Below, piece after piece: positions 24,233 to 37,264 of a stretch of 64,000 bases of DNA (the first letter of the stretch is position 1; each line of letters starts with the position of its first letter). Below the pieces are notes generated by a model, which saw nothing but the letters and a program-made list of their open reading frames with translations, was not told the DNA's origin and searched no databases. The position numbers were made by a program, and so were the translations under genes. The stretch lies in contig OU612075.1 in assembly GCA_914767715.1 (NCBI GenBank), forward strand, positions 22,134,001 through 22,198,000, given 5' to 3'. Source of the stretch: Membranipora membranacea (Eukaryota; Bryozoa; Gymnolaemata; Cheilostomatida; Membraniporidae).

Positions 24233-27200
24233 AGAGACCAACATCTCCTTTGAGTGTTGAATCACACTGGAGTCAGATATCTGTGCTCTTGCAACAGGCT
24301 CTGTAGTCATCCTCTCAATACTTTTATCCACACCTGCGAAATATTCTGCTTCATCTGTAATAAACATAATGATTTAGGTGTTGATATTTGGTAATGGGTA
24401 TAATTTTACATCACTAGTTACATCAAGGTAAGGAATTACAATTCTGTGTTATGTAAGGATGTTGCTGCAGTGTCGCAATAGCAGGTAAGCATTGATATAA
24501 AGTCATGGCTCCTTCAATATTACTATATTTAGTCGAAAGTATATTAAAACTTATCTTCAAGGCCTTGAGAAAAATTAATTTTTCTGTCTGGTTTATCACA
24601 ATACGACAGAAAAACTCAAAGTGAAAAAAAGTGCCAAAGCATGAGTTACCAACAAAGCAAAAGTGTCTTACCACATCTAGGAAGATCTGAAACAGAATGA
24701 AAAACCTGAGTTAATGAAAGTGATCGTAAAAGCCCTTATGCTTTATCACTCTGCACAATGAGGATCTATATTTTAGGCGGTTAAAAATATAAAAATGTTG
24801 GCAAATAACAAGGTTTCTATGCTCGATTGAACAAACAAACAAACAGAATTTAGTTTGTCAATATTGACACCTTTGATGACACTTGTAATCCTTCCTCACA
24901 GATTATTAGATAACAGGTTAATACATTAAATCAAACCAACTCACATTTATCACAATTCTTATTAGACCAGCCATCATTACAGAGACATCCATATCCATGT
25001 GCTAGATCATAACAACTCCCATTGACGCATGGTGAGCTTGAACAAGCATCATCTGGTCCCTCCTCTGAAAATAGGGGAGTAAACTTGACAGACTTGTGCA
25101 CAGTGTTGATTTTTAATGCTCGCAGCAATATAGTACGCATAGATACAACACACAAAGTTGGCTTATGTATTCCCTCACATTCAGGACCAAAGTCAATCCA
25201 ACATTAAAATTAGGGAGTCAGAAGTGGTTTGACAGGTTGGGATAAATACTTTTGGTCTTATGATCCAGGTTCGAGTCCTGGCACCTGCCATCGGTTCAGG
25301 TGAGCAATTCATCTTAGCCAGGTCTTTTTGGATCAGGACCTGTAAATACGAGTTGTCTACTGTGTGCACAGCAAACAGCAGACAACAGTATAGGGCCACC
25401 TGAGCTTAAGGGGGCCTATTAAATAGGGCAATCAAATAAGACCTAATATAAAAAGAGAAAGAAAGAAAATATATTGCTCTCTGCAATGCAGATATAGAAG
25501 TTCCGACCAGCTGCAAGCATATCAAGTTGAGTCTAAGAAGATTCAATGTTGCCAGTTTAACCATCTTTGTAAAATCAGGATCTGTTAATCTTCTTTCTAT
25601 CAAATGCCTGTAGTTGATCGCATCAAACTCTTAGTTGATTGAATTTAACTTTTGGCATTTAAGTGATTTCAAATGCCTGTGGATTTACATTAGCAGTAGA
25701 ACTGAGCACAAGACAGACAACATATGCTGCTATTTGCTTGGCAACCAAGTAAGTTGAATTTACATATACCGCAAACAACTTCTCCAGGTTTTTGCATGGT
25801 AGAGCAGAATAATATTAAAACTGCATTGCATTGCCAAATATATAGTATATCTCAAAACTTTTCTACTCATCATCTTGTTCACTTTTTTTACTTTAAAAAA
25901 AATCTAGAACCAGATGTGTTTCACTCACGGAATTTGAGCTCATATGTATTCTTGAATGTGTCAACCAACCATGCAGTGCTGGCATCTATCCAAAAAGTAC
26001 TGGCAACCACAATATATTGACATGTCTGTCTAGTTTCATTCATACCAACTTTCTCCTCGCTTCCAATTTGACATATTTTATATGCTGAACCTGCAAAATA
26101 ATTATTAAATTATGTGTTAGTTATAAAAATTTAGTATATACCTTATGTAGTCTATTTTGCAGGTCTCTCAAAGTACATCAAAGTCAATTTCGATCATCCA
26201 AAAGTTGCCACGTTTAATGACTATCAATCTTTGTCTCCATCTACAGGAAACAATCTTTCAGCAGTATGTAAGCGAACAATATTTATACTGGTCCCAATAA
26301 CTCCAACAATAAACCTTGACAGGGAGCATCGATTTCAATTTTGATACATAATTAGCGATTATCACTCATATCTCATTACTTCTTGTCACAGCTGTAGGGC
26401 TGAGTGATGTGTGATCTAAGTTAAAAAACAATCATAATTTTTCATAATTTCCCAACCAATTGGACCGATACTACGTAAAGAGCCTCTCACAATCGTACCA
26501 TCTAAAACATCCATCAGAAGTAAATTCATATGATGACTTGTCACCAACCACAATGTTGGGTACTTTAGGTTGACAGAAATTTGACCACGAGCAAACGCAA
26601 AATGTATATCTGGATCATTATCGTCATAATTCAAAGTCGCCTCCTTGTCAAAATCAAGTGGAAGTACCTCAGAATTTTTTTTCTTTAATCTGAAAAGAGA
26701 AATAATGACAATTTTGTATTACTTCATCGGTCATGATTTTAAGCTGTTAGTGAACAGTTCACCATCAGTCAAAGTCAAGAAATTACATCAAGTGAAGTGT
26801 CTAAATATCTTCACGCATTGAAATCACGTAAAACTGGGGGATCAAATCAGATCCCTGCTTTTATTTATAAAATTCTAGAGCCTTTGATTCTCAATCCATT
26901 GACACATATAGTTAATCTGAGCCTTAAATGTCACGAGTTTCCAGATGTATGGAAAAAGGCCTTTGTCATTCCTATTTTCAAAAGTGGCAAGAAAAGTTTG
27001 CCAAATAACAAATATAGACCAATTCCGCTATTGCCAATATTGAGTAAAGTCCTGGAAAAGATAATAAATTGCCAAATTTGTGACTATCTGGAAAATAATG
27101 ATCTAATAGCCTTTTGTCAATTTGGTTTCAAAAATGGTAATCCACTGACCAAATATTAACTCAACTAGTCAACAAATTTCGTTCCCTGCTGTCCAAGCAC

Positions 27201-30200
27201 GAGTCTAAATTTGTCACTGTTTCTGCTCTTGATATTCGTAAAGCTTTTGATTGTGTAAACCATGAGATCCTTGCCAGAAGACTGTTAACAAATTTTATTT
27301 TTCCACTCTAATGCGTCAAGTTTAATTAAAAATTATCTTTCCAGTCGAGAGCAGGCCATGAAAGTTAATGGTTGTGTATCTGAATGCAGTCGAGTAATAA
27401 CTGGTGTGCCGCAGGGGTCTGTACTTGGACCCTGCTGTTTATCATGTTTATTAACGATCTGATGCAGCTCAAAAATTGTTATCTATATGCTGATGACTGC
27501 CTACAAGTCACCAGTGGGGAAAACCCAGACATATCAACAAAACTTATGGAAAAAGCATCCATCAAGCATCCAGTTGGTACAGTGAGAATTGCCTTGTTCT
27601 AAACAGCGGTAAAGCGGATGTCATGACCATTTCCAATAAACGAAACATAAAACCTCCAGATGTTAAATTTAACAATCTCATTTTCAACCAGTCAGACAAA
27701 ATTAAGTACTTAGGTGTGATTCTTGATAATAAATTAAATTTTAAATCTCATACCAGTAAAATTAAACAAAGACTTTATCCAATAGTCACCAACTTTCAAC
27801 GCAATAGAAAATTCCTTACTCCTAAATTACCCACGCTTTGGTACATTGGCCTTATACGTTCAAATCTTGAATACCAATCTGCTACCTGAAAAGTTAACCA
27901 CTGAAACTTGGCTTGCTAAAAGTTTTGGGTTTAGACTATCCAAAGAACATTTTAGATTTGCTTTAGCTAATTTCGGTGCTCAGAAGTTTAACGAATTACC
28001 CAATCATGTTAAGCTGAGTCAATCTCTTGCTTCATGCAGAATTGCCACTCAGACCCACGTCCTCAAACTTCTCAATCAATGAGTCAGTTGTTATCATTTC
28101 ATTTAGCCTACTGCTGCATTGTTCTAACTTTTCTATTCCTAGCTATTGTGTATGAACTTGCGTAATGTTTTACTGCTAATTAATGCCTGTGTGTACTTTG
28201 TTATTTTACCTGTCATTGTTTTTGATTTTTAGTTACACGTCTCTTAAATTCTACACCATATTTTATCAGTTTTTCTGTTTTCTGGGTACAAGTCCTAAGG
28301 ATTTATTCTTCTCCAGAATAAACATGGAATATATAAATGTTGGAATACCAGCAGGAGTTGAAGGTTTTACTATAGGCTGTTTGATTGCTTTTTTATGAAA
28401 TGTTACATCATTTCATTTCTATTCAACGCCTACAAAGAATATTTTCACTATTTATGTAAGGACTCATCTGTCTACCTAAGTTTATCTTACTTTGCAACAT
28501 TGAATATTTACAGGTTTGCGGACACTAGTATACCTTTTGTCCTGCCAGTACTTGGATCAAGCAAGTTTAAGCTTTTTGCTCCGCTTCGGCAATATCATTA
28601 TTTGAAATGTTAACAGAAAGGATGTTCGATATAGTATGAATTTTAACTTACGTTGCCAGTCTAGAGACTGCAGGGTTTTTACCATTATGAAGCTGTACAT
28701 CCTCAAAGTCTAAGATGGTTATTCCTAAAGGAAAAATAATATTTGGTCTTGTGGTAAAGTATTGGTAATGAATAGAATTGAAGTGTTAGAAAAGAAAATA
28801 CTATTCATATCAGTTTAAGACATCATTCCTTTGGTTCACCGTCTGAAGCTCTTTCGGGAGTCTTTGGTAGGAGGATATGAGATCATATACGTCTTATAAG
28901 TCAACCACTCTGGACTCTTCATATCGGCCAAAATATCATGATGCTAGTAGATGTAATCTAATATGACTTGAGTCTAGCACAAGTTCCATTTATTTCTTTT
29001 CATGGACTGTAAACACAGCTTTAAATATCCATTTATATTTATAAAGGGAGAGATGAGTCAAAACTTTCAGTAGCGCAACAGCATGTACAAAATCAGAATA
29101 AAGAAGAAGCTATTATTTACTTTAGTATACTTACTAATCTACACTATACATACCATATGCCACATATACATATACTAAATGTCCATGCCCTAGGGTCATC
29201 ATACTGGGAAATCCACCATAATAACTCAATTGAGTAACACTAGCAATACGCCGCCTAGATTTGCCTGTTGATGAGTACATATAAATTCCCTACAAAAGTG
29301 AAAACTAACAGTGGTTTATCAGCGAGTCTTCATGTTTATTTTCATGGTGAACACATGCATACATAAAAAAAACATATTGAGTGCCCGATGACACATTCAC
29401 AAAATCCAATCCCTTATGGAAAGTCAGATGAGAGTTTACTTGCCTGACACCTACTAGGAAGGGTCAGGACATGAATTAGGAGTAAGAAAATACTAGCTTA
29501 GATTACAAAGACAATGATACTCAGGTTTTGTACCTCAGGTCAAAAAAGAAAGCCAAATCAGTGTTCCTTTTCCCATCTTTCCTCCTTTCTTTGCTCAGAT
29601 TGCACTCATACACTCATTGCCAATCCACCATGTAAGCAACTTAACATAGGTATTTTATGACACTTCTGTTTTTGTTACACACAATCTGATCAATTGAGTG
29701 TACAATTGACTCAGTTTACAGCAATTTATTGTTTATTATTAGGCTCACATCTTCAATAATAGAAAATATCCACAGAGATGGGGACTTCCTCTCTAGATAT
29801 GTCATTCCATCCACTCTTTGACTTGTACCATACTCAGCTAAATCGAGCGTCCCATTTCCACATCGTCCGATTCCTAGATACAAATTTACTATAACTATGA
29901 GCTGAGGCATTTTCATATAAAATTGAACGGATTTAAACAACATGCTCCTGATATCATAAATCCCTGTAAACAGATGCAGGCATAAGTAACATATTCCAGA
30001 AATACCGGATCTGAAGGTGTGTGAAAGGAAAAAACTTGTATACCCTGACCACATCACACACAAACAACAATATGTTATGGCCCCGCACCACAATACAGGC
30101 CTGCCCTGTAAATTTGTCCAGGAATATGTAAAACTTTGTGCACCAAGAGTTGCTGAGCCTTCATAGAACTTATACCCAAAACTGGGCTTCAGTTGTATTA

Positions 30201-30869
30201 GTCTGTAGGAAATGCTATGTAAGGTAATGTAAAAAAATTAATTTGTACACAGTAAATATTTACCGATTATTGTCTTGACCGTGCCGCTACTGATCTCAAG
30301 TGACCGTGCACATGTATGTAGGTCCAGGAACAGAAAGTATTTGCTATCCAGTGTCAGATAACCACAACGGGGATATCTCATATGGGCCTCAACACCTACA
30401 CCATCATCATGTGAGTTTGCTGTTTGATTGTGACAGTTCGTTCCTGCAATGTCTAAGATGATGAAACATTTTTACTTTCTTACTTGTCATAAACCAGTCA
30501 CAGAAACATGTGAGCCAGATATGAGGCTCATATTGTACTCTCAGGTGGGTACACAATATCACTTCAAATCAAGTCCAACCTTAAGTGTATGGAAGTGTTA
30601 CGACCTCTTTGCTCAAGGTCGATAGTTCAATAATCATTTGCCTAGAATATTACTGGATGGATCTTCATTCTTATTATAACGATAGTTTCTACATACTGTT
30701 GTACTGATTCCAGTGTCCTGTACGGTAATATCCTAATGCCCCTTCTTTAGAGTAGCACGCAACTCCAGTTATCAATATATTCTTGTCCTTTCTTGAGAAC
30801 TGTAACAAAACGGAAACTAACCATCCGTCATCATTGTGAAGCAGTAATCGTGAGATAGACGACAACTGG
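24233..30869 (-). CDS. NHL-like/EGF protein gene (gene 2), partial model of 10 exons
   Basis: Exons, 5' to 3': 30869-30697, 30452-30264, 29873-29749, 29289-29154, 28724-28652, 26689-26499, 26090-25929, 25064-24945, 24686-24672 (15 nt), 24354-24233. All have AG and GT borders and phases that join without a stop (1306 nt, 435 codons). Exon 2 has an NHL-like signature (G-H-M at AHM, then a Cys-Ala-Arg-x-Leu turn and T-I-I-G). Exon 8 is an EGF module (Cys pattern CSSSPCVNGSCYD, CLCNDGWSNKNC). It is probably secreted, with propeller repeats then EGF. Every exon has a counterpart of the same phase in the gene at 37-46 kb. The 5' start, possibly 31569, and the 3' end are not fixed. A broken retrotransposon sits in the 28652/26689 intron. 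Confidence 0.75.
24672..24686 (-). other. 15-nt microexon of gene 2
   Basis: The exon ATCTTCCTAGATGTG is bordered by TTTCAG and GTAAGA. It joins the preceding T (end of the EGF exon) and the following AT to read YLPRCD without a shift. The two duplicated loci keep the exon and both splice sites (8829-8843 and 14149-14163, one substitution in the latter). The Cys it supplies lies just after the EGF module. Confidence 0.8.
25205..25440 (+). repeat. tRNA-derived SINE, family T2, in a gene 2 intron
   Basis: Head with a GGTTCGAGTCC B box near 25268, then the same body as the copies in arms A and B, ending near the CTTAAGGGGGCCTATTAAA block. It lies in the intron between exons 25929 and 25064 and is probably the source copy for the two duplicates. 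Confidence 0.7.
26786..28082 (+). mobile_element. Degenerate non-LTR retrotransposon (reverse transcriptase), intronic
   Basis: Plus-strand fragments spell an ordered reverse transcriptase. KSRKTGGSNQIPA near 26825 and YRPIPLLPILSKVLEKI (about 27012-27062) come first. QFGF (about 27119), then ALDIRKAFDCVNHEIL after a frameshift (about 27226-27273), and GVPQGSVLGP (about 27400) follow. The YADD catalytic motif (about 27487) and YLGVILDNKLNFKSH (about 27707) complete the order, with a C-terminal tail at 27880-28081. Several frameshifts and a stop at 27157-27159 break it. The motifs and the LPNHVK-type tail fit CR1/Jockey-like elements. It lies antisense in an intron of gene 2. The 5' ORF and endonuclease are absent. 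Confidence 0.85.
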
Positions 30870-31305
30870 CTAGCACAATTGTGTCTCAAACATTATTTTC
30901 ATCGAGTATCAGTATCCATAGTGTGTTGTAGTCATTTCAGAGGCATACCCATATCTTACAAATTAAAATTTATAGAACCAATTTAATAAACTTAGGGAAA
31001 GTTTTCAGCTGTCCTCATTTGCACAGTATATGACAGATATAATCATTTTACTCCAGGAGTACACAAGCAGGAGTTTCTCACATTTAATTTAACTTATGCA
31101 TGGACCCTGAATGAATGGTGGTCAGCCAACTGAACCTAAGCAAGAGTAGAGTGAACTAAGAAAAAAGTGAAATAAGAGTGATCAGATTTAATGCCCATCC
31201 CGATAAAGAATATTAATTAGGACAATTTTCCCTAACTTGAATGTACTTGAGGACGTGTATGTTTCTCGAGTTACCCTCCCCCGTTGTAAAATCACATGAC
31301 CTTGC

Positions 31306-31569
31306 TTAGTGCAGTGAGAAGGTGATGATTAGAAAGTTGGATTGTCTACAGTGAGTGAAAACATCATAATATATGTTGCATAATAAATCAACTTTGGTGT
31401 GGAAGATGGTAAGTGAAATATAAATAATACCTTGAGATATTGACACAGTATGTGAGGGGCATAAATGTAAAGTCATCTTATTGACTCTCAATGAATTTGA
31501 GTCAGCCAACTGAACCAAAACAAGGAATATGAGAAGAACAGACTGGAGCATGTGATAACTAAAATTCAA
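31306..31569 (-). CDS. Possible first exon with a signal peptide for gene 2
   Basis: From ATG 31569 the minus strand reads MNFSYHMLQSVLLIFLVLVQ, then LADSNS: a short polar start, a strong hydrophobic core and a small-residue cleavage region, as in a signal peptide. It lies 440 bp upstream of the first supported exon of gene 2, on the same strand. A donor at the end of VSISQ (CAAG/GTATTA) is in phase 1, while the exon at 30869 needs phase 2, so an intermediate exon or another donor would be required. A diverged echo of its middle lies at about 31080-31140. Confidence 0.4.
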   Translation of the reverse strand: MNFSYHMLQSVLLIFLVLVQLADSNSLRVNKMTLHLCPSHTVSISQGIIYISLTIFHTKVDLLCNIYYDVFTHCRQSNFLIITFSLH

Positions 31570-31879
31570 GGCCTATAGAGGAATTCGCAAGGAAATGAGT
31601 GGGGCAGAATAAGATTCAAGGTAGATAAATTCAGCAAAGAAAGAGCCTAGTAACAGTATGGAGAGAAAACTTTCTTGACTATATCCGCTGTGTGAAAGAG
31701 GGAACTCAAGATAAGCATGCTATACTTGGGAAGGAGTCAAAGAGATATACACAGAGACTAGAAGGTACAACTAAGTAGATTTAGATACCCTCATAGCTAA
31801 TACTATTCTATATTATCCATATATTCTTTATTATAAACTTGTAAACCATATGCAACACAGCGTACATGTTATGGTTGTT

Positions 31880-31990
31880 GGCCTTACATGGATTCAAGCC
31901 AACAACTCTTGCGGCACCACACCAGCCGCCTGACAGTGAATAGCAAACGCACTAACCGATTGCACCATCTCACTATCCTCATAAAAGAAT
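31880..31990 (-). repeat. tRNA-derived SINE head, family T3
   Basis: On the minus strand GATGGTGCAATCGGTTAGTGCG is a near-canonical A box. About 55 bases later GGCTTGAATCC resembles a B box. The flanking block TATGCAACACAGC..TGTTA..GTTGTTGGCCTTA (31848-31890) recurs at 32084-32125, so the repeat unit may extend to about 32130. No acceptor stem is seen. Confidence 0.55.
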
Positions 31991-32129
31991 GGGGTGATGG
32001 CGCTAATTAGCATGTACGCTATTCACGACTCAGAGTTGTGTTCGCTCTTCTCATAGCTCTTTCCACTCCACCATTACCACCCTATGCAACACAGCCTTCG
32101 TGTTAAGGTTGTTAGCCTTATATGGCCCA

Positions 32130-33400
32130 TTGCTGGGACCCCTTGTAGGGAGTTTTTCACTCTCTTTCCATGCTGTCACATGTCTTTCCATGAGTCAGTC
32201 AGAAGACAGGTATGCAGAAGAGGTATACACCTAAGGGTACTGGGAGCTGGCACAATCTACCTTGGAAGCTCCCCCAATGGGAATTGCTGTGCTGTGCTGC
32301 AGAGATAGACTATGTCTCAAGGCTATCCTGCATGCAGAGTGATTGTAAGAAGAACACATAACTCGCTACAGTATACTGTTAAAATAAACAGCTGTTTTCA
32401 TCAAGCCAGGTAATATCCATCGGACAGTTAGACATTTGTCCCCTCTACTACTCACAAAAACAGCTGATGTAGAAGGTGCTGAGACCTCCAGGGGATTAAC
32501 TGTGGGCAAACCCTGGACAGCCACTTATCCCTGTTTCAATTCAAACAAATGCATCCGCTATTTGTTCAGATCCTTATAGACCGAGTTCATATTCATAGAT
32601 AGAAGGGCTCAACAATTGTCCCCAACTTGTTTCATACTATATCTCTATGATTGTTACCATTGATACCATTCAAGCAAGCTGGGCAGAGGCAGTAACTTGG
32701 CCAGCAGCCTCGCAAATTCTGGCCTTATAGTGGATGAGTAGTACATTCTAAAAGAAGCCACCCACACATGACCAACTCAATCCCTGTGTGCCTAATATAT
32801 TTAATAATCATTATAACATAAAAACAGTTTATCAAACAATTTCTTCATACAAGTACTTTTGAGCTGAATTCACAGTACACTACGATTTTACGATGCGTTG
32901 TCTACACTAGGTATTTCTATTTTATCGGAGTTATTCTCTCTCTGAATTCGTTATAAACCATGGTCGCGTAACTCTAAAAAAGACCCTTCTCTGACCCTGC
33001 ATATAATTGTTGTCAGGGCTCTCAACCACTCAGATTTATCCCGAATTACCAATGTTTTTTGGGTTGAACTAAAGCAACTCAGGGTACTTTGGACTATGGG
33101 CTAAACACTCCTCTATTCATATAAGATGGGGAATTCCTCTCTCAGTGTGGTCTACTTTTAAAGAAACATTTTGATGTTGTAATATATGAAACGTAAAACC
33201 AGGATGCAGTTAATAATGATGAACTCTGAAAAAACCAATATAATTCGCTCACCGTGCCCTATAAATTGCTCTCTAGACTTCGGTGACCGGACCTGTTAGG
33301 ATGGCTTACAGAGCACCCATATCCTCAGCTGTATTTAACAGGGCATTTCCTCTAGGTATATTTAAAATATTGAGTTTATGTAAAATTTGCCCAACCGTTG
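32130..33400. other. Intergenic DNA without recognised features
   Basis: No exon, RNA gene or complete mobile element is supported between gene 2 and the repeat array that starts near 33.5 kb. Only short chance open frames are present. Confidence 0.5.
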
Positions 33401-33539
33401 TGATGTTTTAATAAATTGAACCTAACCTATTATTTAAATTAAACTGCTCTGTTAGGAAGTTGTGTGAGTTGTTTGATAGTTTTCTAGGCGTATTTTGTGT
33501 CGAGCTGATAAAATGAGGATACATACAATCAGGCACTTG

Positions 33540-35300
33540 GAGTGTGAGATGATCATAAGATGCCAACTTAAGTTGCAGGGTCACTGGTAAACAAATGCTG
33601 TTTGCCCTTATAATAAGATCAGCACCAGTAAGGAGTAAGGACAGTCTTGATGTAAGGTTAGTGATAGGTCTGATGTGTTCTATTCTTGGTACTAAATTAT
33701 GACTGTGTCTGCCAATGATATGTGGCATGCTAGTTGGATAATCAGGAAAGTTGCTTCTACCAATGTCAGAGTCAGTATTTTTAACATCAGATCAGATTCA
33801 GATTCACTTAATTTGGTAATTTTGTCAGAGACAAATTACAATGTGTTGACTGAAAAGCTCTGTCATATGGTCATACATAAACTGTTTAAAACTTGAATAC
33901 TCTGGGGTATAAAACTGTGTAAAAAAGCGTTTAGTACACACTCTAAGCATAGAAACATATTTCCGAGACTTGCTGTAACAGCAATTAAGGATATGATTTT
34001 GATCTGAAACAAAGCTGGCAGCTAATTTGTCCATTCTTTCACTGATGAACATCGGTATATCAAGATAAAACTTATTTCTGCTGAAGAGTTTGAGGAGCTT
34101 AGTTCTTTCACCCTCAGTGGCTGATCTGAACCGAAACTGAAACGAAGTCATTTGCATCATCAACTGCCTACGTTTTGCCGTGTTGTGTCAATTTTGTTCG
34201 TTGCCCAGTCCACTGTGCCGATGTTATAAACTATCTATTCAAAGCAAGGAGTAACTGCTGTTCCTTGTCGAAAGTTAATGCATAAACAAAAAGACTAAGT
34301 CATGGTAAGTAGATGATAATCAGGCACAGCCTATCCCATGGATTAATGGTTAAGTCTAGTCAATGTGATAGAAATGACCAAATGCATTGGCAACACTACT
34401 TGTGGATTATAATCTGGTACATAAATTACAGCTACCTATGTTCTAGCATTTTAATTGGTGTTTACCTAATTATCAGCTTAGTGAATAATGCCAGGTGGAT
34501 GATCAGTGAGATATTTTATTCCGTTCTGAGATTAGCAGCTGTTCATCTGCTATAGTCATTTGGTATTTGTCATTAACGAGTGAAACTGATTATGTATGTA
34601 TTGTTTTTTCTCAATTACCAGGTTTGTAAACATCATACCATTTTTGAAATTGGCCCAAATTTTCTGCTGAAATGTGGTATCACTGGTAAACTTGGCAAAG
34701 GGGGTGTGCTGTTTGCCCTAATAACTAGATCATCACAACGTAAGGACACACGATACAGGTTTAGGGATAGGTCTGTTGCGCTTTGTACTCTTGGTACTAA
34801 ATTCTGGAGATGTCTGTCAATATTATTAGGTTTGCTAGTTGAATAATCAAGAGATGTCATATTATATCAACAAAGTTATTTGCATCAAATAACTGCCTAT
34901 ATCTAGCCATGTTTTTGTCAATTTAGTTCATTGCCCAGCCTGCTCTGCTGATATTTTATACTGGCTACTAAAAGTGAAAGCGTAAACAAAAGATTTAGTC
35001 AAGATGGGTAGATCATAATCAGGCACCGCCTATTTCATGGATTATTGCTTAAGTCCTCAAAGGACAATGCATTGACAAAAACTTGTTGTGGGTTATGATC
35101 AGGTACATAAGTTACAGCTACCAATGTATCATTAGTTTAATTGGTATTCGCGCAATTATCAGCTCAGCGAAGAACATCAGGTAGATGATTAGTGAAAGAT
35201 TGCTGCTAGCTGCTTTACTTATTCGGTATATTTGGTATCAAAGGGTGAAACTTATACATAATCCTTATCCTCATTGTTTCTCCCTCAATTACCAGCTGTA
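33540..35300. repeat. Two direct copies of an unclassified repeat, offset about 1.1 kb
   Basis: Blocks at about 33580-33755 and 34140-34340 recur in order at about 34680-34850 and 34870-35030. Shared phrases include TCACTGGTAAAC, CTTGGTACTAAATT, TTGTTCGTTGCCCAG and ATAATCAGGCAC. The first copy holds about 375 extra bases (33.76-34.13) that carry a minus-strand open frame of 112 codons (34163-33825). It has Cys-Cys and basic stretches but no recognised domain. The repeat may be a decayed mobile element. No terminal motif was identified. Confidence 0.6.
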
Positions 35301-37260
35301 ATTAGTCCCAGATTTCCTTCCCTTTGCATTAGCTTTGGCATTAGTAACATTGTACAGCCAAACTTAGAGTAGAAGCTGACAACAAAAGATTAACATGAAT
35401 AGTTTTGCTGGAGATCTAAGCATTCAAGAATTTAAATCTTCTGTTTGTATTTTTGATCCTTAAAACTTAAGGTTCTACTGTTGGTATAAAGTTCCGACCA
35501 AAATATTGGAGTCCAGACACCTTCTTCGACAGTGAGAGCATACAGACACTACCACCAATCCAATTACAATATTACAAGATCACTCAGTAGGCTAAATAGT
35601 TTCCTTTTACAATGTGTCATCTCTAAGTATCTGTTTGTGATTGAGTGAATTAAATTTGGATGGTTGTACTACCAAAATAATGATACTTGATCTTTATATC
35701 TTCAGTAATAAGTAGCACTGATAAAAAGTTAAATATTTAATCTTGCATTTGAGTACCAAGCAAATGCTAGCTCTCTAAGTGAGTAAAGTATTTAGAGAAA
35801 AAATGCCTGGTTTGACTAAATTATATTACCCCACCTGGTCTCGCTTCCTACCCTAAAGGATTTGGATTTTGCCTAAACTTTTTCATGGAATCATTGTTTG
35901 AATCAAGCTTCCTTCACACGAGTTAACAAGCCTGCATAAAGTAACGTCAGCAGTTTGGCCATGGGGAGAAAAGGTTAGGGCAGCAAGACGATCAAGATCG
36001 ATCGGGGAAACCGCATGTTTTCCAAATAAGCAGTGTTATTCATTAAGTTTTCTGAAGTCTTGTTTGAGGGGTACATTTTCATTGACGGAGTGCTATTGAG
36101 TGAAAACCAAAGTCAGTACTCGCGTATGAGGCCCTAAGCGGCACTAAAGCATATGCCTTGTGGTCAGAACTTTTCTCTCAACTTGCACATCATGTTGAAA
36201 ACATTTTATTATTGTTGTGTAAAAAGAAATGCCACTGGGCTCTATCAATATATTCTAACATCGTCGTGCAGGGTGTATCATAGTATACGGCCACACCGGC
36301 CCGGTCGCACCCAAATGCTGCATAATACCTGGCTTATTTCACTAATTCTTAATATTATGTAAATGAAAAACATAGGATGATGTGTGTATTGACATTGACA
36401 ATTTTGTACCTATATGAATAGACAGACAATCATCAACTCTATTCAACTCATAGGGATCGGAAGCTCATGCCGGTGAAATGTATCAGCTGATCTGTGATTT
36501 ACTCTTGTTCTTAATCAGCAAGAGCTCCATAGTTTTTTCACCATAAAATTTAGCTGTGTCTGCTGAAGCTGAATTTAATCGATCTCCCTCAGATTAACAC
36601 ACAGATTTAAAGTGGAATATCTATGTCATGCTTAATTCAATCAACAAGCCCGGGCCCTTGATTGTATGATAAGATTGATCATAACAACAAAATCCCTAAA
36701 AAAACAATCAAGATTTAGCTGATTTCTATTCAGGAATGACCTCACCTGTAATTTAAAATGATAAGTCATTCTTTTTTTTTAAGTAATCACTTGTTGAGAT
36801 AGCTCAAGCCCGTCTAAGTAATTCGATCAAAATTGCAGCGTTGAGTATTTTATTCATTCAAAACCCAGAAATTTTAATTTTTATTGCACTAAATGCTCTC
36901 TAGGCTTACAATGCCCCCCCCCCCAACAAAAACCTTCCAGCTGGATTTACTCGGCGCTTCAAGCCCTCAGGATAGTCAGGAATGGCAGGGTCACAAATTG
37001 AAAGCTAGAAAAAGCCCCATATTATCGTGATAAATATGGTTCGCGATGAATTATTTTGCAAATCAATTGAATGCTGACAGTACTGATACATACAATTACT
37101 GTGAGTGTTTCAGTACAATGGTAAACTGAATATTTGAAAATTGCTTTGACAGACTGCTGCAGTAGTTTGACTGTTGGATTGATGCTGGACTTCTTATCAG
37201 CTTGATTAAGCTCCAATGTTTGTCAATTCACGTGGGGACAACTCCAAATTCAATTTGTAA
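35300..37260. other. Non-coding stretch downstream of gene 1
   Basis: No supported exon. It contains a short poly-C run (36913-36924). A 64-codon minus-strand frame (37216-37022) has a hydrophobic TVIVCISTVSIQLICK segment, but its splice context is unconvincing. Confidence 0.45.
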
Positions 37261-37264
37261 TAAT

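Noticed and set aside
32084-32308. 74-codon plus-strand frame
   Set aside because: It overlaps repeat sequence shared with 31848-31890 and has no splice sites or recognised motif.
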